Assembly (NCBI GenBank): GCA_963733945.1
Contig: CAVTFD010000033.1
Coordinates: 1-64,000 of the forward strand
Direction: 5' to 3'
DNA from: AP-15 sp963733945
GTDB lineage: Bacteria; Pseudomonadota; Alphaproteobacteria; ATCC43930; CGMCC-115725
Length of the DNA stretch: 64,000 nt
This document shows positions 26,060-34,824 of the stretch, piece by piece. How positions within the stretch are numbered: the first letter of the stretch is position 1; each line of letters opens with the position of its first letter. Under the pieces are notes generated by a model, which worked only from the letters and a program-made list of their open reading frames with translations, was not told where the DNA came from and did not search any database. A program made the translations under genes and the position numbers.

Positions 26060-26884
26060 CGAACCTTCTCCACGGCGTGGGCGACGCGCTCTACGGCGCG
26101 CAGCCAGTCGTCTAGCGCGCGTTCGGCAGGTTCGACCAGCACGTGGCCGACTCCGGCCTCGCCTATAGCCGGCGAGCCGAGCGCTAAGCGCGCCCTCGTC
26201 CTTGCCGTCCCAACCGCTGCGCAGCGAGATTGCGAATTCCGGTTCCGGCCGCTGCGCGCGCAGCCGGCGCACGATCGGCGCCGCCGCCTCCGGCGAGACT
26301 CGCGAGCCGTGCCACCCGTCGAGCCTCATCGCTCGCTTCAGAGCGGGCTCCGAGCTGCCGCCGATCCAGATCGGGATTGGCTTGACCGGCTGCGGCAGCA
26401 TGCGCATTCCCTCGATGACCGCCGGGATGTGGCGGGCCGGGAACGTCACCGGGTCCTGGCTCCAAACCGCCCGCATCAGGGCGATGCCCTCGTCCATCCG
26501 CCGGCCGCGCTCGCGAAACGGCACCCCCAGCGCGGCGAACTCGGCTTCCAACCAGCCGACCCCGGCGCCGACGATCAGCCGCCCCTCCGACAGGTTCTGC
26601 AACGTCGCCAATTCTTTGGCGAGCGGCAGCGGATGGCGCATCGGCAATACCAGGACGCTGGTGCCAAGCCCGATACTTTTGGTGTAGGCCGCGGCCCAGG
26701 TCAGGGTCAGGACCGGATCGTAGAACAGCGCCGAAGGCGGGTAAGACGCATCCTTCGGCAGGATGATATGCTCGCTCGTCCAGGCGTCGGCAAAGCCCAG
26801 CTCCTCGGCCTGGATTGCTGCGCGCCGGATCGCCTCCGGCCCCGCCTTGCGCCCGATATGCGGCAGATGAATTCCAATCTTCAT
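26056..26884 (-). CDS. LLM-class oxidoreductase (first of pair), frameshifted near the end
   Basis: The N-terminal 240 residues are a normal LLM protein: MKIGIHLPHIGRKAG, DAWTSEHIILP, SEGRLIVGAGVGWLEAEF, PIPIWIGGSSEPALKRA. After GALSARLAG the frame runs into an Arg-rich tail that reads through into the next LLM gene. Removing one base near 26167 restores LAGIGEAGVGHVLVEP and a proper end at 26056, with its TGA overlapping the next ATG. Composite length is about 275 residues, normal for this subfamily. The 620-residue fusion suggested by the raw frame is therefore an artefact of this lesion. Confidence 0.8.
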
Positions 26885-27106
26885 TATCCCGTTCTCCCGG
26901 AGCGACCGTTTCCGCGGTCACCCATTTGATCGCGACGCTGGCAGCCCGTTGGTTCGGAGTGTCTTCGGCTCCCCGATGATAGCATCGACGCGATCAACCT
27001 ACAGCCGGTTGGAGGGGTAGTGGCCGGCGATAAGCGCCGTCACTCACGCCCTCCTTGACTTGAGTCATTTGCCGGAGCGGCTGGAACGCCTGATAGTCTC
27101 CGGGCG

Positions 27107-28115
27107 ATGAGCATCGCCACCTGGATCCATGAATTCAATACCGCCCCGGCGGGTGCGTTGCCGCGCAATGTATTTCGCTATGTGCTCTCTACCAGCGCGC
27201 TGCACCAGCTGGCGCTGCTGGCGCTGACGGCCGGCGTCGCTTTGCTTGAAGTAGTCCCGCTAGAATTGCAGCGACGGATCGTCAACGATCTGGTCAAGCA
27301 CCGGCCCTATTCCTGGGTTGTCGGCTTGTGCACGGTCTATGCCGGCGTCGTCATCGTTCAAGGCAGCGCCAAGCTCGGGCTCAACATCTACCGCGGCTGG
27401 GTCGGCGAGCAGGCCAAGCGCGATTTGCGCCACCGCGTACACACCGTCATCGAGACTCCATCCACCGCCTCGCCAGCGGCGGAGGCGCAGGGCATCGTGA
27501 TCTCGATGATCGTCGCCGAGGTCGAACCGATCGGCGGCTTTGTCGGCGAGAGCGTATCGGAGCCGCTGCTGCAGGGTGGCATCATGGCCTCGGTGCTTGC
27601 CTATCTGATCCATATCGATCCGTGGATGGCGCTCGCGGCCATCGGGCTCTTCATCCCCCAGCTCGATATTCGTTCCGCTGCTGCAATCGGCGGTCAACCG
27701 GCGCACCGGCGCGCGCATCCGGGTGTTGCGCCAGCTCGGCATCGCGATGATCGACCGCGATGACGATGCCGAGGACGAACGGCGAATTGACCAGGCGTTC
27801 GCGCTCGATATGGGAATCTTTAAGATAAAATTTACGATGAATTTCTTGATGAATCTTTGCAATCACCTGCAGCGCGTGTCGGCGCTGTTGGTCGGCGGCT
27901 GGTGGGTCTATACCAGCAATCTCGAGATCGGCGGCGTCGTCGCCTTCATCTCGGGGATCGGGCGGCTGAACGATCCGTGGGGCGACCTGGTCAATTACTT
28001 CCGTGACCTCAATGTCACCCAGGTCAAATACCGCCTGCTGGCCGACGCGGTCAGTCAGCTGGCCCCAGCCAATCCCGACCGCGCTGTTGGGCCCTTGAGT
28101 GCCGCGGCCGGTTGA
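27107..28115 (+). CDS. ABC transporter membrane domain, no ATPase, frameshifted
   Basis: A type I exporter-like transmembrane domain with several hydrophobic segments: LALLALTAGVALLEVVPLELQ, the intracellular loop LGLNIYRGWVGEQAKRDLR, and later LNRVSALLVGGWW-type helices (LQRVSALLVGGWWVY, IGGVVAFISGI). The frame breaks after IGLFIPQL; removing one base near 27664 gives FIPQLIFVPLLQ and continues into the second frame to a stop at 28115. The composite is about 335 residues and stops where a nucleotide-binding domain would begin; no Walker motif is seen here or next door. It could be a stand-alone membrane subunit or a truncated exporter. Confidence 0.7.
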
Positions 28116-28195
28116 CGGCCCGGCGGTCCAGCGCCTATTCGTTCATCCAACGTTAACAATCGGGCGCCGGTAACGGCCCCGAGAGGGAGCAGAAA

Positions 28196-29617
28196 ATGCC
28201 CGGTCAAACCTCCGAGGACCTGCTGGCGCTGTTCGACAGCGCGCCGCTCAACCGCCGCTATTGGGTGGCTTTCGCCATATTGTCGGCGATCACGGTTCTC
28301 GAATTCTTCGATTTCTCGATCGTTGCGTTCCTGTTAGCGGTGGTCGGGCCGCAATGGCATCTGACCTATGGCCAATCGGCGCTGATCCTCTACAGCGGCG
28401 GTGTCGGTTCGATCGTCGGGGCACTGGTCTTCGGCGGTTTGGCCGACGCCTCGGGGCGCAAGGCGCAGATGATCATCGGTACTTTCATCTGTGGGATCGG
28501 TGCGGCGCTCATCGGCTTTGTGCCGGACGGAGCTTGGCAACTGTTTGCACTGCTGCGCTTTGTTGTTGGCGTCGGGCTGACGGCGGCGGTGGTTCCGGCC
28601 TTGACGATCGTCGTCGAACTGACGCCGACCCGGCACCGCACCATGGTCACGAGCTTTTACGTCGTGTTCGCGACCGCTGGCGGGTTCCTTGCCTCGATCA
28701 CGTCGGCGGCGCTTCTGGCGGCGATCGGCTGGCGGGGCATGGCCATGCTCGGCATCTCGGTCGCGGTGGTGGGCGTGCTCGCCGCATTCTTTGTTCCCGA
28801 ATCGGTACGCTGGCTGACGGCCAAGGGCCAATTCGCCGAGGCGCGCGCCAAGGTCGCCGAACACCTCGGGCTGCCGCTCCAGGCGGTGCCATTGCCGACG
28901 GTGATGCCCGCCTCTGTCCCGCGCGGTCGGCTGTCGGAGCTTCTCCAGCAGCCCAGGCAGTTCTGGGAGACTCTGCTGATCTGGGGAGGCGCCGCGACGG
29001 CAGCCTACGGCATCTATCTGTGGGGCCCGACCGTCGTCGCCCTGCTATTGAAGGTTCCGGTGCCGCAAGCCGCCAAATACTTCATCTATGTCACCGGTGC
29101 TGGAATCGTCGGCAAGATCATTGTCTCGTTGCTTGCGCCGCTGATCGGCCGCCGAATGCTTGGTGTAATATGGGGCTTTGGTGGTGTTGTCGCTCTTTCC
29201 GCTGCCGGTTATTCCGGCAGCGCATTCATCGGCAGCGTGCCGTTGATCGTTGTCTTTTTGGCGGCTTCCGCGTTCTGCATCGACGGCAGCTTCTCGAACC
29301 TCGCTCCTTACACGGTCGAAAGCTATGGAGTGCGGCTCGGCGCCCGCGCCTCGGGGCTCGGACAGACGGCAAACGGCGTGGGCAAAATCCTCGGGCCGTT
29401 GAGCCTGGCGCTGATCGCGGGAACTAGCAACATCGTGTCGCCAAAGGCGACCGAGGGAGCATTGTTCGGCTCGTTTCTGGTCCTGGCCTTCGGGATGGCG
29501 CTGGTGGGGTTGTCCTTCGCCCTTCTCGGTCGTGAAACCCATGGCCGGGCAATGTCGCTGGGCGATGCCGAGCCGTCTGTGCGGCAGCCGGTAGTGCTCG
29601 GCGCCGAGACGCGCTGA
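28196..29617 (+). CDS. MFS transporter, copy 1
   Basis: A 473-residue major facilitator protein with 12 predicted membrane helices. Motif A reads GGLADASGRK at residues 80-89 and a central-loop motif reads VPESVRWLTAKGQFAEA. The last helices carry NLAPYTVESYGVRLGARASGLGQ, typical of metabolite:H+ symporters of the sugar/aromatic-acid type. A GAGAGGGAG ribosome site precedes the ATG. It is followed by a close paralogue. The substrate is unknown. Confidence 0.88.
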   Translation: MPGQTSEDLLALFDSAPLNRRYWVAFAILSAITVLEFFDFSIVAFLLAVVGPQWHLTYGQSALILYSGGVGSIVGALVFGGLADASGRKAQMIIGTFICGIGAALIGFVPDGAWQLFALLRFVVGVGLTAAVVPALTIVVELTPTRHRTMVTSFYVVFATAGGFLASITSAALLAAIGWRGMAMLGISVAVVGVLAAFFVPESVRWLTAKGQFAEARAKVAEHLGLPLQAVPLPTVMPASVPRGRLSELLQQPRQFWETLLIWGGAATAAYGIYLWGPTVVALLLKVPVPQAAKYFIYVTGAGIVGKIIVSLLAPLIGRRMLGVIWGFGGVVALSAAGYSGSAFIGSVPLIVVFLAASAFCIDGSFSNLAPYTVESYGVRLGARASGLGQTANGVGKILGPLSLALIAGTSNIVSPKATEGALFGSFLVLAFGMALVGLSFALLGRETHGRAMSLGDAEPSVRQPVVLGAETR

Positions 29618-29718
29618 CAAGCGGACAGGGCCGGGTTGACGCCGCGGAAGAGAGCGGCCTAAATCTCCGACCGGAGACGACGGGCGGACTACCAACTCGT
29701 CGCCGAAAGGAGGAGGAA

Positions 29719-31143
29719 ATGTCTGGTCGGACTTCGGACGATTTGCTGGCGCTGTTTGACACGGCGACGCTCAACCGGCGCTATTGGGTCAGCTTTGCGC
29801 TGCTTTCGGCGCTGTTCGTCCTCGAATTCTTCGATTTCTTGGTCGTCGGCTACCTGCTCGCCGTGCTCGGCCCGCAATGGCGCCTGACGTACGGCCAATC
29901 GGCGCTGATACTCTATAGCGGCGGCGTCGGTTCGATCCTCGGTGCTCTGGTCTTCGGCGGTTTCGCCGATCTGTGGGGCCGCAAGGCCCAGATGGTCATC
30001 GGCACCTTTATCTGCGCCGTTGCCGCTGGCCTGATCGGCCTCGTGCCGAGCGGATCATGGCAGATCTTCGCGATTCTTCGCTTTTTTGTCGGCGTCGGCC
30101 TGACTGCAGGGGTCACCCCCTCCCTGACGATCCTGGTCGAGCTGACCCCGACCCGGCACCGCACCCTGCTGACCAGCTTCTACATCGTCTTCGCCTCGGC
30201 CGGCGGCCTGCTTGCCTCGACCACCTCGGCGGCGCTGCTGGCGGCGCTCGGTTGGCGCGGCGTCGCCATGCTCGGCATCGCCCCGGCCTTTGTTGGCATC
30301 CTGATCTGGATCTTCGTCCCCGAATCGGTGCGCTGGCTCGCCGCCAAAGGCCGCTTCGCCGAAGCCCGGACCGGAGTCGCGCAACAACTCGACCTGCCGC
30401 TTCAATCGGTTCCGCTGCCGACGGTGCGGCCCGCCGCCCCGCCGCGCGGGAAGCTGTCGGAACTCTATCACCAGCCCCGCATGTTCTGGGAGACCGTGCT
30501 GATCTGGGGCGGTTCGTCGACCGCGGGCTACGGCGTCTATCTGTGGGGACCGACGATCGTCGCTATGGTGCTGAAGGTCCCGGTTCCTCAGGCTGCCGCC
30601 TATTTCATTTTTGTCGCCCTCGGCGGCGTGGTGGGCAAGATATTCGTCACCTTCCTGGCGCCGCTGATGGGGCGGCGGCCGCTTGGAGTGTTGTGGGGGT
30701 TTGGTGGGGTCATCGCGCTCGCGGCCGCAGGCTACTATCACGACGTCGTCGTCGTTGGTTTGCCGCTGATGGTGATTCTGCTGTGTGCCTCGACTTTCTT
30801 CATCGAAGGCGGCTTCTCGAACCTCGCGCCGTACACGGTCGAGAGCTACGGCGTGAACCTTGGCGCCCGTGCCTCGGGTCTTGGCCAGGCGGCGAACGGA
30901 GTCGGCAAGATCCTCGGCCCGTTGAGCCTGGCGCTGATCGCCGGCACCAGCAACATTCTGTCGCCCAAGGCAACGGCGGATGCGGTGCTGCCGGCCTACC
31001 TGTTCCTCGCCTTCTGCATGGCGCTGGTCGGATTGTCGTTTCTGATCCTGGGGGTCGAGACCCACGGCAGGGCGATGGGGGTCGGCGCCGACGCAGATTC
31101 GACCCGGCGGCGGCCGTCAGTGCTCGGCACCGAGGCGCGCTAG
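29719..31143 (+). CDS. MFS transporter, copy 2
   Basis: A 474-residue paralogue of the preceding gene, nearly collinear along its whole length; both begin with the same S-G-x-T-S-(E/D)-DLLALFD pattern, with shared motif A (GGFADLWGRK) and VPESVRWLAAKGRFAEA. The strong ribosome site AAAGGAGGAGG precedes the ATG. The tandem arrangement 100 bases apart indicates local duplication and divergence, with possibly different but related substrates. Confidence 0.88.
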   Translation: MSGRTSDDLLALFDTATLNRRYWVSFALLSALFVLEFFDFLVVGYLLAVLGPQWRLTYGQSALILYSGGVGSILGALVFGGFADLWGRKAQMVIGTFICAVAAGLIGLVPSGSWQIFAILRFFVGVGLTAGVTPSLTILVELTPTRHRTLLTSFYIVFASAGGLLASTTSAALLAALGWRGVAMLGIAPAFVGILIWIFVPESVRWLAAKGRFAEARTGVAQQLDLPLQSVPLPTVRPAAPPRGKLSELYHQPRMFWETVLIWGGSSTAGYGVYLWGPTIVAMVLKVPVPQAAAYFIFVALGGVVGKIFVTFLAPLMGRRPLGVLWGFGGVIALAAAGYYHDVVVVGLPLMVILLCASTFFIEGGFSNLAPYTVESYGVNLGARASGLGQAANGVGKILGPLSLALIAGTSNILSPKATADAVLPAYLFLAFCMALVGLSFLILGVETHGRAMGVGADADSTRRRPSVLGTEAR

Positions 31144-31153
31144 GGGCAGCCGG

Positions 31154-31921
31154 CTACGGCGCGCGTGCGGCCTCGCGGCAGACGCCGATGCGGCGTGCGT
31201 TCTTACCCCAATAAAAGAGCGGCGGCTCGCCGGCAGTGATGCCACTTCGTAGCGCGACGGCGCGCGCTAGCATGAAGCGCGTAACGTCGCGCAGCCCGTC
31301 CTCCAGATCGCCAGTGCCTAAAGGGTGCCAGCGCACGTCTTCGAGTTCCATGCTCGCCATCGGCTCGCCAAAGACGCTTTCACCGTCCGCCAGAAAGAAC
31401 CGGGTGTTGAAACGGCGGCTCGAGTGCGACGGGGTGATCGCTCGGCCGACATAGGTCAGCAGATCCATCGCCGCCGCGAGGCCGCGCCGGCGGTAGGCCC
31501 GCTCGATCGCGCCCTCCGCTGGCGTGCTCAAATCCGACGACGTCGCCTCGGCTGGACGACCGACCAGCACGCCCACTTCCTCCCAGGTCTCCCGCAGCGC
31601 CGCCCTGGCCGCCCGCGCGAGCCTCGGAGCGAACCGCTCGGTCGCGGTCTCGACGATCCAGGGACGCCGATCCGGCGGGTCGATGGCGCCGCCGGGAAAG
31701 ACATAGACGCCAGGCATGAATCGCGCGGCGAGCGGACGGCGGCCGACCAGGACTTCGAGCGTGGCGCCCGCGCCGCGCAGCAGAACCAACGAGGCAGCGT
31801 CGCGCGGCCGCACCGCCGGTTTGCGTTCTGTCGTCGACGCTCGAAGTTCCTGGACCGGCGCATCGTTCATCGCGGCACTATGCGCGAATTCGCGCCGGGG
31901 GGCTCCAGCGATTGCCGTCAC
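31154..31921 (-). CDS. NUDIX hydrolase
   Basis: Up to 255 residues. The NUDIX box is visible as PGGAIDPPD at the start and RETWEEVGVLVG at the end of the motif, with an insertion between them as in RNU/Nudt19-like members. A GTG at 31921 overlaps the stop codon of the upstream gene (GTGA), which favours translational coupling; an internal ATG at 31870 is an alternative. It would hydrolyse a nucleoside diphosphate linked to another group, the substrate being unknown. It is the last gene of the EndoU - small protein - NUDIX overlap set. Confidence 0.82.
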   Translation of the reverse strand: MTAIAGAPRREFAHSAAMNDAPVQELRASTTERKPAVRPRDAASLVLLRGAGATLEVLVGRRPLAARFMPGVYVFPGGAIDPPDRRPWIVETATERFAPRLARAARAALRETWEEVGVLVGRPAEATSSDLSTPAEGAIERAYRRRGLAAAMDLLTYVGRAITPSHSSRRFNTRFFLADGESVFGEPMASMELEDVRWHPLGTGDLEDGLRDVTRFMLARAVALRSGITAGEPPLFYWGKNARRIGVCREAARAP

Positions 31922-32280
31922 CCAGGGTTACGGCGGGCGCGCTTGATCGCGGCGATCCAGGTTTCGATCGCCCGGCGTAGCTCGTCAAAGCCGTAATGCT
32001 CGGGATGCGAATCCTCGATGACGGCGTTGTGGATAGTAACCCCGTCGAGGGAGATCGCGATCGAATAGGCATTGCCGACCGCTGCCGGCTGCGGCGCTTC
32101 GCCGCGCTCCACCGCGCTGATCTCGGCCACCAATGCCTGGGCAGCGGCAAGATCGCCCTGCATGTCGCTTTGCAGAAAGCTCGCCAGGATTTCGCCGTGG
32201 CGGCCGCTGCCAGGACGCGCGCGGCCTTCGAGGTGTCCCGTCCGGTGCTGTCGGACTGTGATAAGCGCGGGCGAAGACAT
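31918..32280 (-). CDS. Unknown small protein; candidate EndoU immunity protein
   Basis: About 120 residues, not recognised. The C-terminal half has the pattern GNAYSIAISLDGVTIHNAV, then HYGFDELRRAIETWIAAIKRARR. That gives a beta strand pair and a terminal helix of the kind seen in several small immunity-like proteins; there is no signal peptide, so it acts in the cytoplasm. The ATG at 32280 overlaps the EndoU stop codon (TGATG), and a GTG at 32283 is an alternative start. An immunity role is inferred only from this tight coupling to a nuclease gene. Confidence 0.6.
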   Translation of the reverse strand: MSSPALITVRQHRTGHLEGRARPGSGRHGEILASFLQSDMQGDLAAAQALVAEISAVERGEAPQPAAVGNAYSIAISLDGVTIHNAVIEDSHPEHYGFDELRRAIETWIAAIKRARRNPG

Positions 32281-32777
32281 CACGGGCCGCGCAGCGGGTA
32301 GGCCGCAGCGATCCTGCCGCGCTGATACCAGCCCTCGATTGCAAAGCCGTGTCCCGAATCACCGGAAAACTCCCCATCGCCACGCATTTGCCCGTGATGG
32401 AAGGCGGCGAGCACCGCCTCGATGACTTCCTCATCGGACATTGCGTCCGGGAAAAAGGTCGAGGAAGCCCGCTTGTCGATCCACTCACCGCTTGCCGGAT
32501 CGCGCATAGCGACACGGGCGCGGTAGACGCCGTTCACGTCCGGCGGCTGCAGGATCTTCAGGACGCGCGCACTCGGCGGGTCGACCCCGTTCGGTCGGTG
32601 GTGATAGCCGACCGCCTCACCTCGCCGGTTGATAACGCCGGTCTGGATATGGGCAATATTGATCGGCGGATCGGTCGCCGTCCATTGGACTGCAGACGCC
32701 ATGTCGCGGGCAGCAAGCCCCCCTGACAGCAAAACCAACAATGCTGACACGCCGATCGCGTGTGAGAAGCGCTTCAT
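32280..32777 (-). CDS. Secreted EndoU-domain nuclease
   Basis: A 165-residue protein with an N-terminal signal peptide (hydrophobic core about residues 8-22, likely cleaved near 23-29). The mature part is a bacterial EndoU RNase-like domain. The first catalytic His is His43 in NIAHIQTG and the second is His59/60 in GYHHRPNG. The later K-x-x-SSTFFPDAMS segment (Lys102, Ser106, Thr107) and the C-terminal IEGWYQRGRIAAAYPL strand match the EndoU core. Known bacterial members include contact-dependent-inhibition toxins cutting tRNA. This one is stand-alone, not fused to a CdiA or Rhs shell, and is followed by an overlapping small gene. Confidence 0.75.
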   Translation of the reverse strand: MKRFSHAIGVSALLVLLSGGLAARDMASAVQWTATDPPINIAHIQTGVINRRGEAVGYHHRPNGVDPPSARVLKILQPPDVNGVYRARVAMRDPASGEWIDKRASSTFFPDAMSDEEVIEAVLAAFHHGQMRGDGEFSGDSGHGFAIEGWYQRGRIAAAYPLRGP

Positions 32778-32811
32778 CGCATCCCGGTGTTGCGCAGCGA
32801 GGTTGGACGGG

Positions 32812-33135
32812 TCACCGCCCCGCGAACACGTCCTTTGCCACCAATGCCGCGGTCATCGCCGCCGGCCACCCGGCATAAAAGGCGAGATGGGTGATCAGTT
32901 CACCCAACTCCTCTTTGCTGAGCCCATTGTCGAGCGCGCGGCCGAGATGCCCGACCAATTGCCTCTCGCGGCCGAGCGCCACCAGGGTCGCGACCGTGAT
33001 CAGGCTGCGGTCGCGTTTCGACAGGCCTGGGCGCTCCCAGACATCGCCATAGACAACCTTGTCAGCGAGATCGATCAGTTTCGGCACGATCGGCCGAACC
33101 TGTTCGCGAGCAGGCGAAGGCGGGGTTACCGGCAT
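32812..33135 (-). CDS. Carboxymuconolactone decarboxylase family protein
   Basis: A 107-residue all-helical CMD-family protein. It has RDRSLITVATLVALG near the middle and HLAFYAGWPAAMTA near the end, the latter carrying the family His. It lacks the CxxC of the AhpD peroxidase branch, so it is closer to the lactone decarboxylase side or to a protein of unknown role. It follows the M81 gene by 27 bases and precedes the EndoU gene by 34 bases on the same strand. Confidence 0.85.
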   Translation of the reverse strand: MPVTPPSPAREQVRPIVPKLIDLADKVVYGDVWERPGLSKRDRSLITVATLVALGRERQLVGHLGRALDNGLSKEELGELITHLAFYAGWPAAMTAALVAKDVFAGR

Positions 33136-33162
33136 GAGTTTTCTCCGTTGTTAGGGTGTGAA

Positions 33163-34752
33163 TTAAGGGGCACGCCACTCGACGTTGTCGTCGAGCGGGA
33201 TGACCGGCCGGGGCAGCCGCTTCCAGTCGAAGCGGCTCAGAACAGGCGAGGTCAGGCCGGGCAGGTCGACCTCGACGATCTGGTCCGGGCCGAAAAACTC
33301 GTCGAAGCCGCCGCGGAAATGACCGCGTGACTTGACCACGACCGAACGCGCCAGGCCGATGTCGAGCCCCATCATTTCGAAAAAAATCGGGTCGGCGCAC
33401 TGCACCCGATGTGAGATGACGACGACCGTGACGCCGCCGACTTGCAACGCCGCGCACGGCCCGAGTTCGAGCCGCGTGCCGGCATAGATGCCGCGCCGGC
33501 CGATGCAATCGCCGTCGGTCAGCGACATGACCCGAGCCGGAGCCGACCAGGGCTCGGAGAATTTGGTGGATTCCTCTCGATTGAAACGCGCGTCGAACTG
33601 GTAATACCGCCCGTAGCGGTGCGCCTCGGCAGCGAGCGGCGGGTCATAAAATACGCCTAGCAGCGTGCCCGCTGACCCCGGCCTCGTAAAACGCGCGCAG
33701 CAGAAAGGTCGTGTTGCCGCGCCCGCCGCCGCCGGGATTGTCGGCGACATCGGCAAAGGCCAGTGCTGGCAGTGACCGGTCTCGCCCGACCGCGAGCGCC
33801 TGTTGTCACCGCCTCGTCGAGCGAGGTCAGCTGCGGATAGAACCGCGCCCGGTTGGCCCAGCCGAGTTCGGCGATTTCGCGCGCCAGTGTTTCGGCGCGC
33901 TTTCTTGTCACGCCGCGCGGTCACGACCACGCAGAGACCGTTGTCGGCGGTGTCGGCAAAGGCAAAGCCGCCCATGACCGACACATTCATGATTTCCGGG
34001 TGCATCCGGCGCTGCCCGAAATCAATCATCTCGGCGTAGGGGCCGGCTGATGTCAGCATCGTCACGGTCGGCGGCACGATCGGCAGGCGGATGAAGACCG
34101 CCTGCGGGCGGAGCCCGGCGAGCATCTCGCGGATCGCCGCGGCCGCCTCGGCGCCGCGCTCGCGCATGTCGAGATGCGGGTTGGTGCGATAGCCGATAAA
34201 GGCGTCGAGCGACCGCACCATGCGCTCGGAAACATTGGCATGCAGGTCGAGCGTCGCCGCGATCGGCACGTCGGGTCCGACGATCTCGCGTACCTTCTCG
34301 AACAACTCCCCGTCGGGATCGTCCTCCTCCGTCGTCAGCGCGGCGCCGTGCGAACAAATATAGACGGCGTCGACCGGCAACGCCGCTTTCAGCCGGTGCT
34401 CGATCGTGTCGAGCAGTTCGACAAAGAAACCATGCTCGACCGGCCCGTTGGGCTCGGTCATCGCCAGCGCGATGCCGACCGGCGTCCACCGGCCCGAGGC
34501 ATCCATTGCCGCGACGAAACCCGGCGTTTCGGGCAGCATGACCGGAGCTGGCGCGCGCGCCTCGGCGACGATCGCCTCGCCTTCGAGATAGGTCCGCGCG
34601 GTGAAGTGCGCCTTGGTCGCGACCGGCGCAAATTTGTTGCACTCGATCGAAAAGCCGAGCAGCGCCACGCGGGGGCCCCCACCCTCCTCCGCTCGCGGGT
34701 TAGTCCGGGGCGGGGGTGAAGCGGGTGAAGGTGGATCAGGCATGCAGGGCAT
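33163..34752 (-). pseudogene. M81 family metallopeptidase (MlrC-like), three frameshifts
   Basis: The N-terminal half is a good match to M81/MlrC proteins (VALLGFSIECNKFAP, ICSHGAALTTEEDDPDGELF, ATLDLHANVSERMV) and so is the C-terminal part (GTLLGVFYDPPLAAEA through the end). Between them the open frame is nonsense. Removing one base at each of 33901-33903, 33803-33804 and 33668-33670 (runs ttt, tt and ccc on the plus strand) restores a continuous reading that includes LAREIAELGWANRARFYPQLTSLDEA and FADVADNPGGGGRGNTT. Three insertions cancel in frame, so an apparently intact 529-residue ORF results. The start is uncertain; the domain itself begins near 34668. It is divergent from the M20 gene. 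Confidence 0.8.
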
Positions 34753-34824
34753 CGGCGGTGGTTTCCGTCTGGCGCGATCCTAGGCTAGTCTTCGGCCGAT
34801 CGCCACGGGTGAAGGCAAAACAAG

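Noticed and set aside
25022..26884. A 620-residue LLM-LLM fusion protein
   Set aside because: The join is an Arg-rich nonsense stretch. The second gene has its own ATG overlapping the restored stop of the first, so the fusion results from a single frameshift near 26167.
28261..29427. 388-residue plus-strand ORF inside the first MFS gene
   Set aside because: An Arg-rich out-of-frame shadow of the MFS gene, with no membrane helices.
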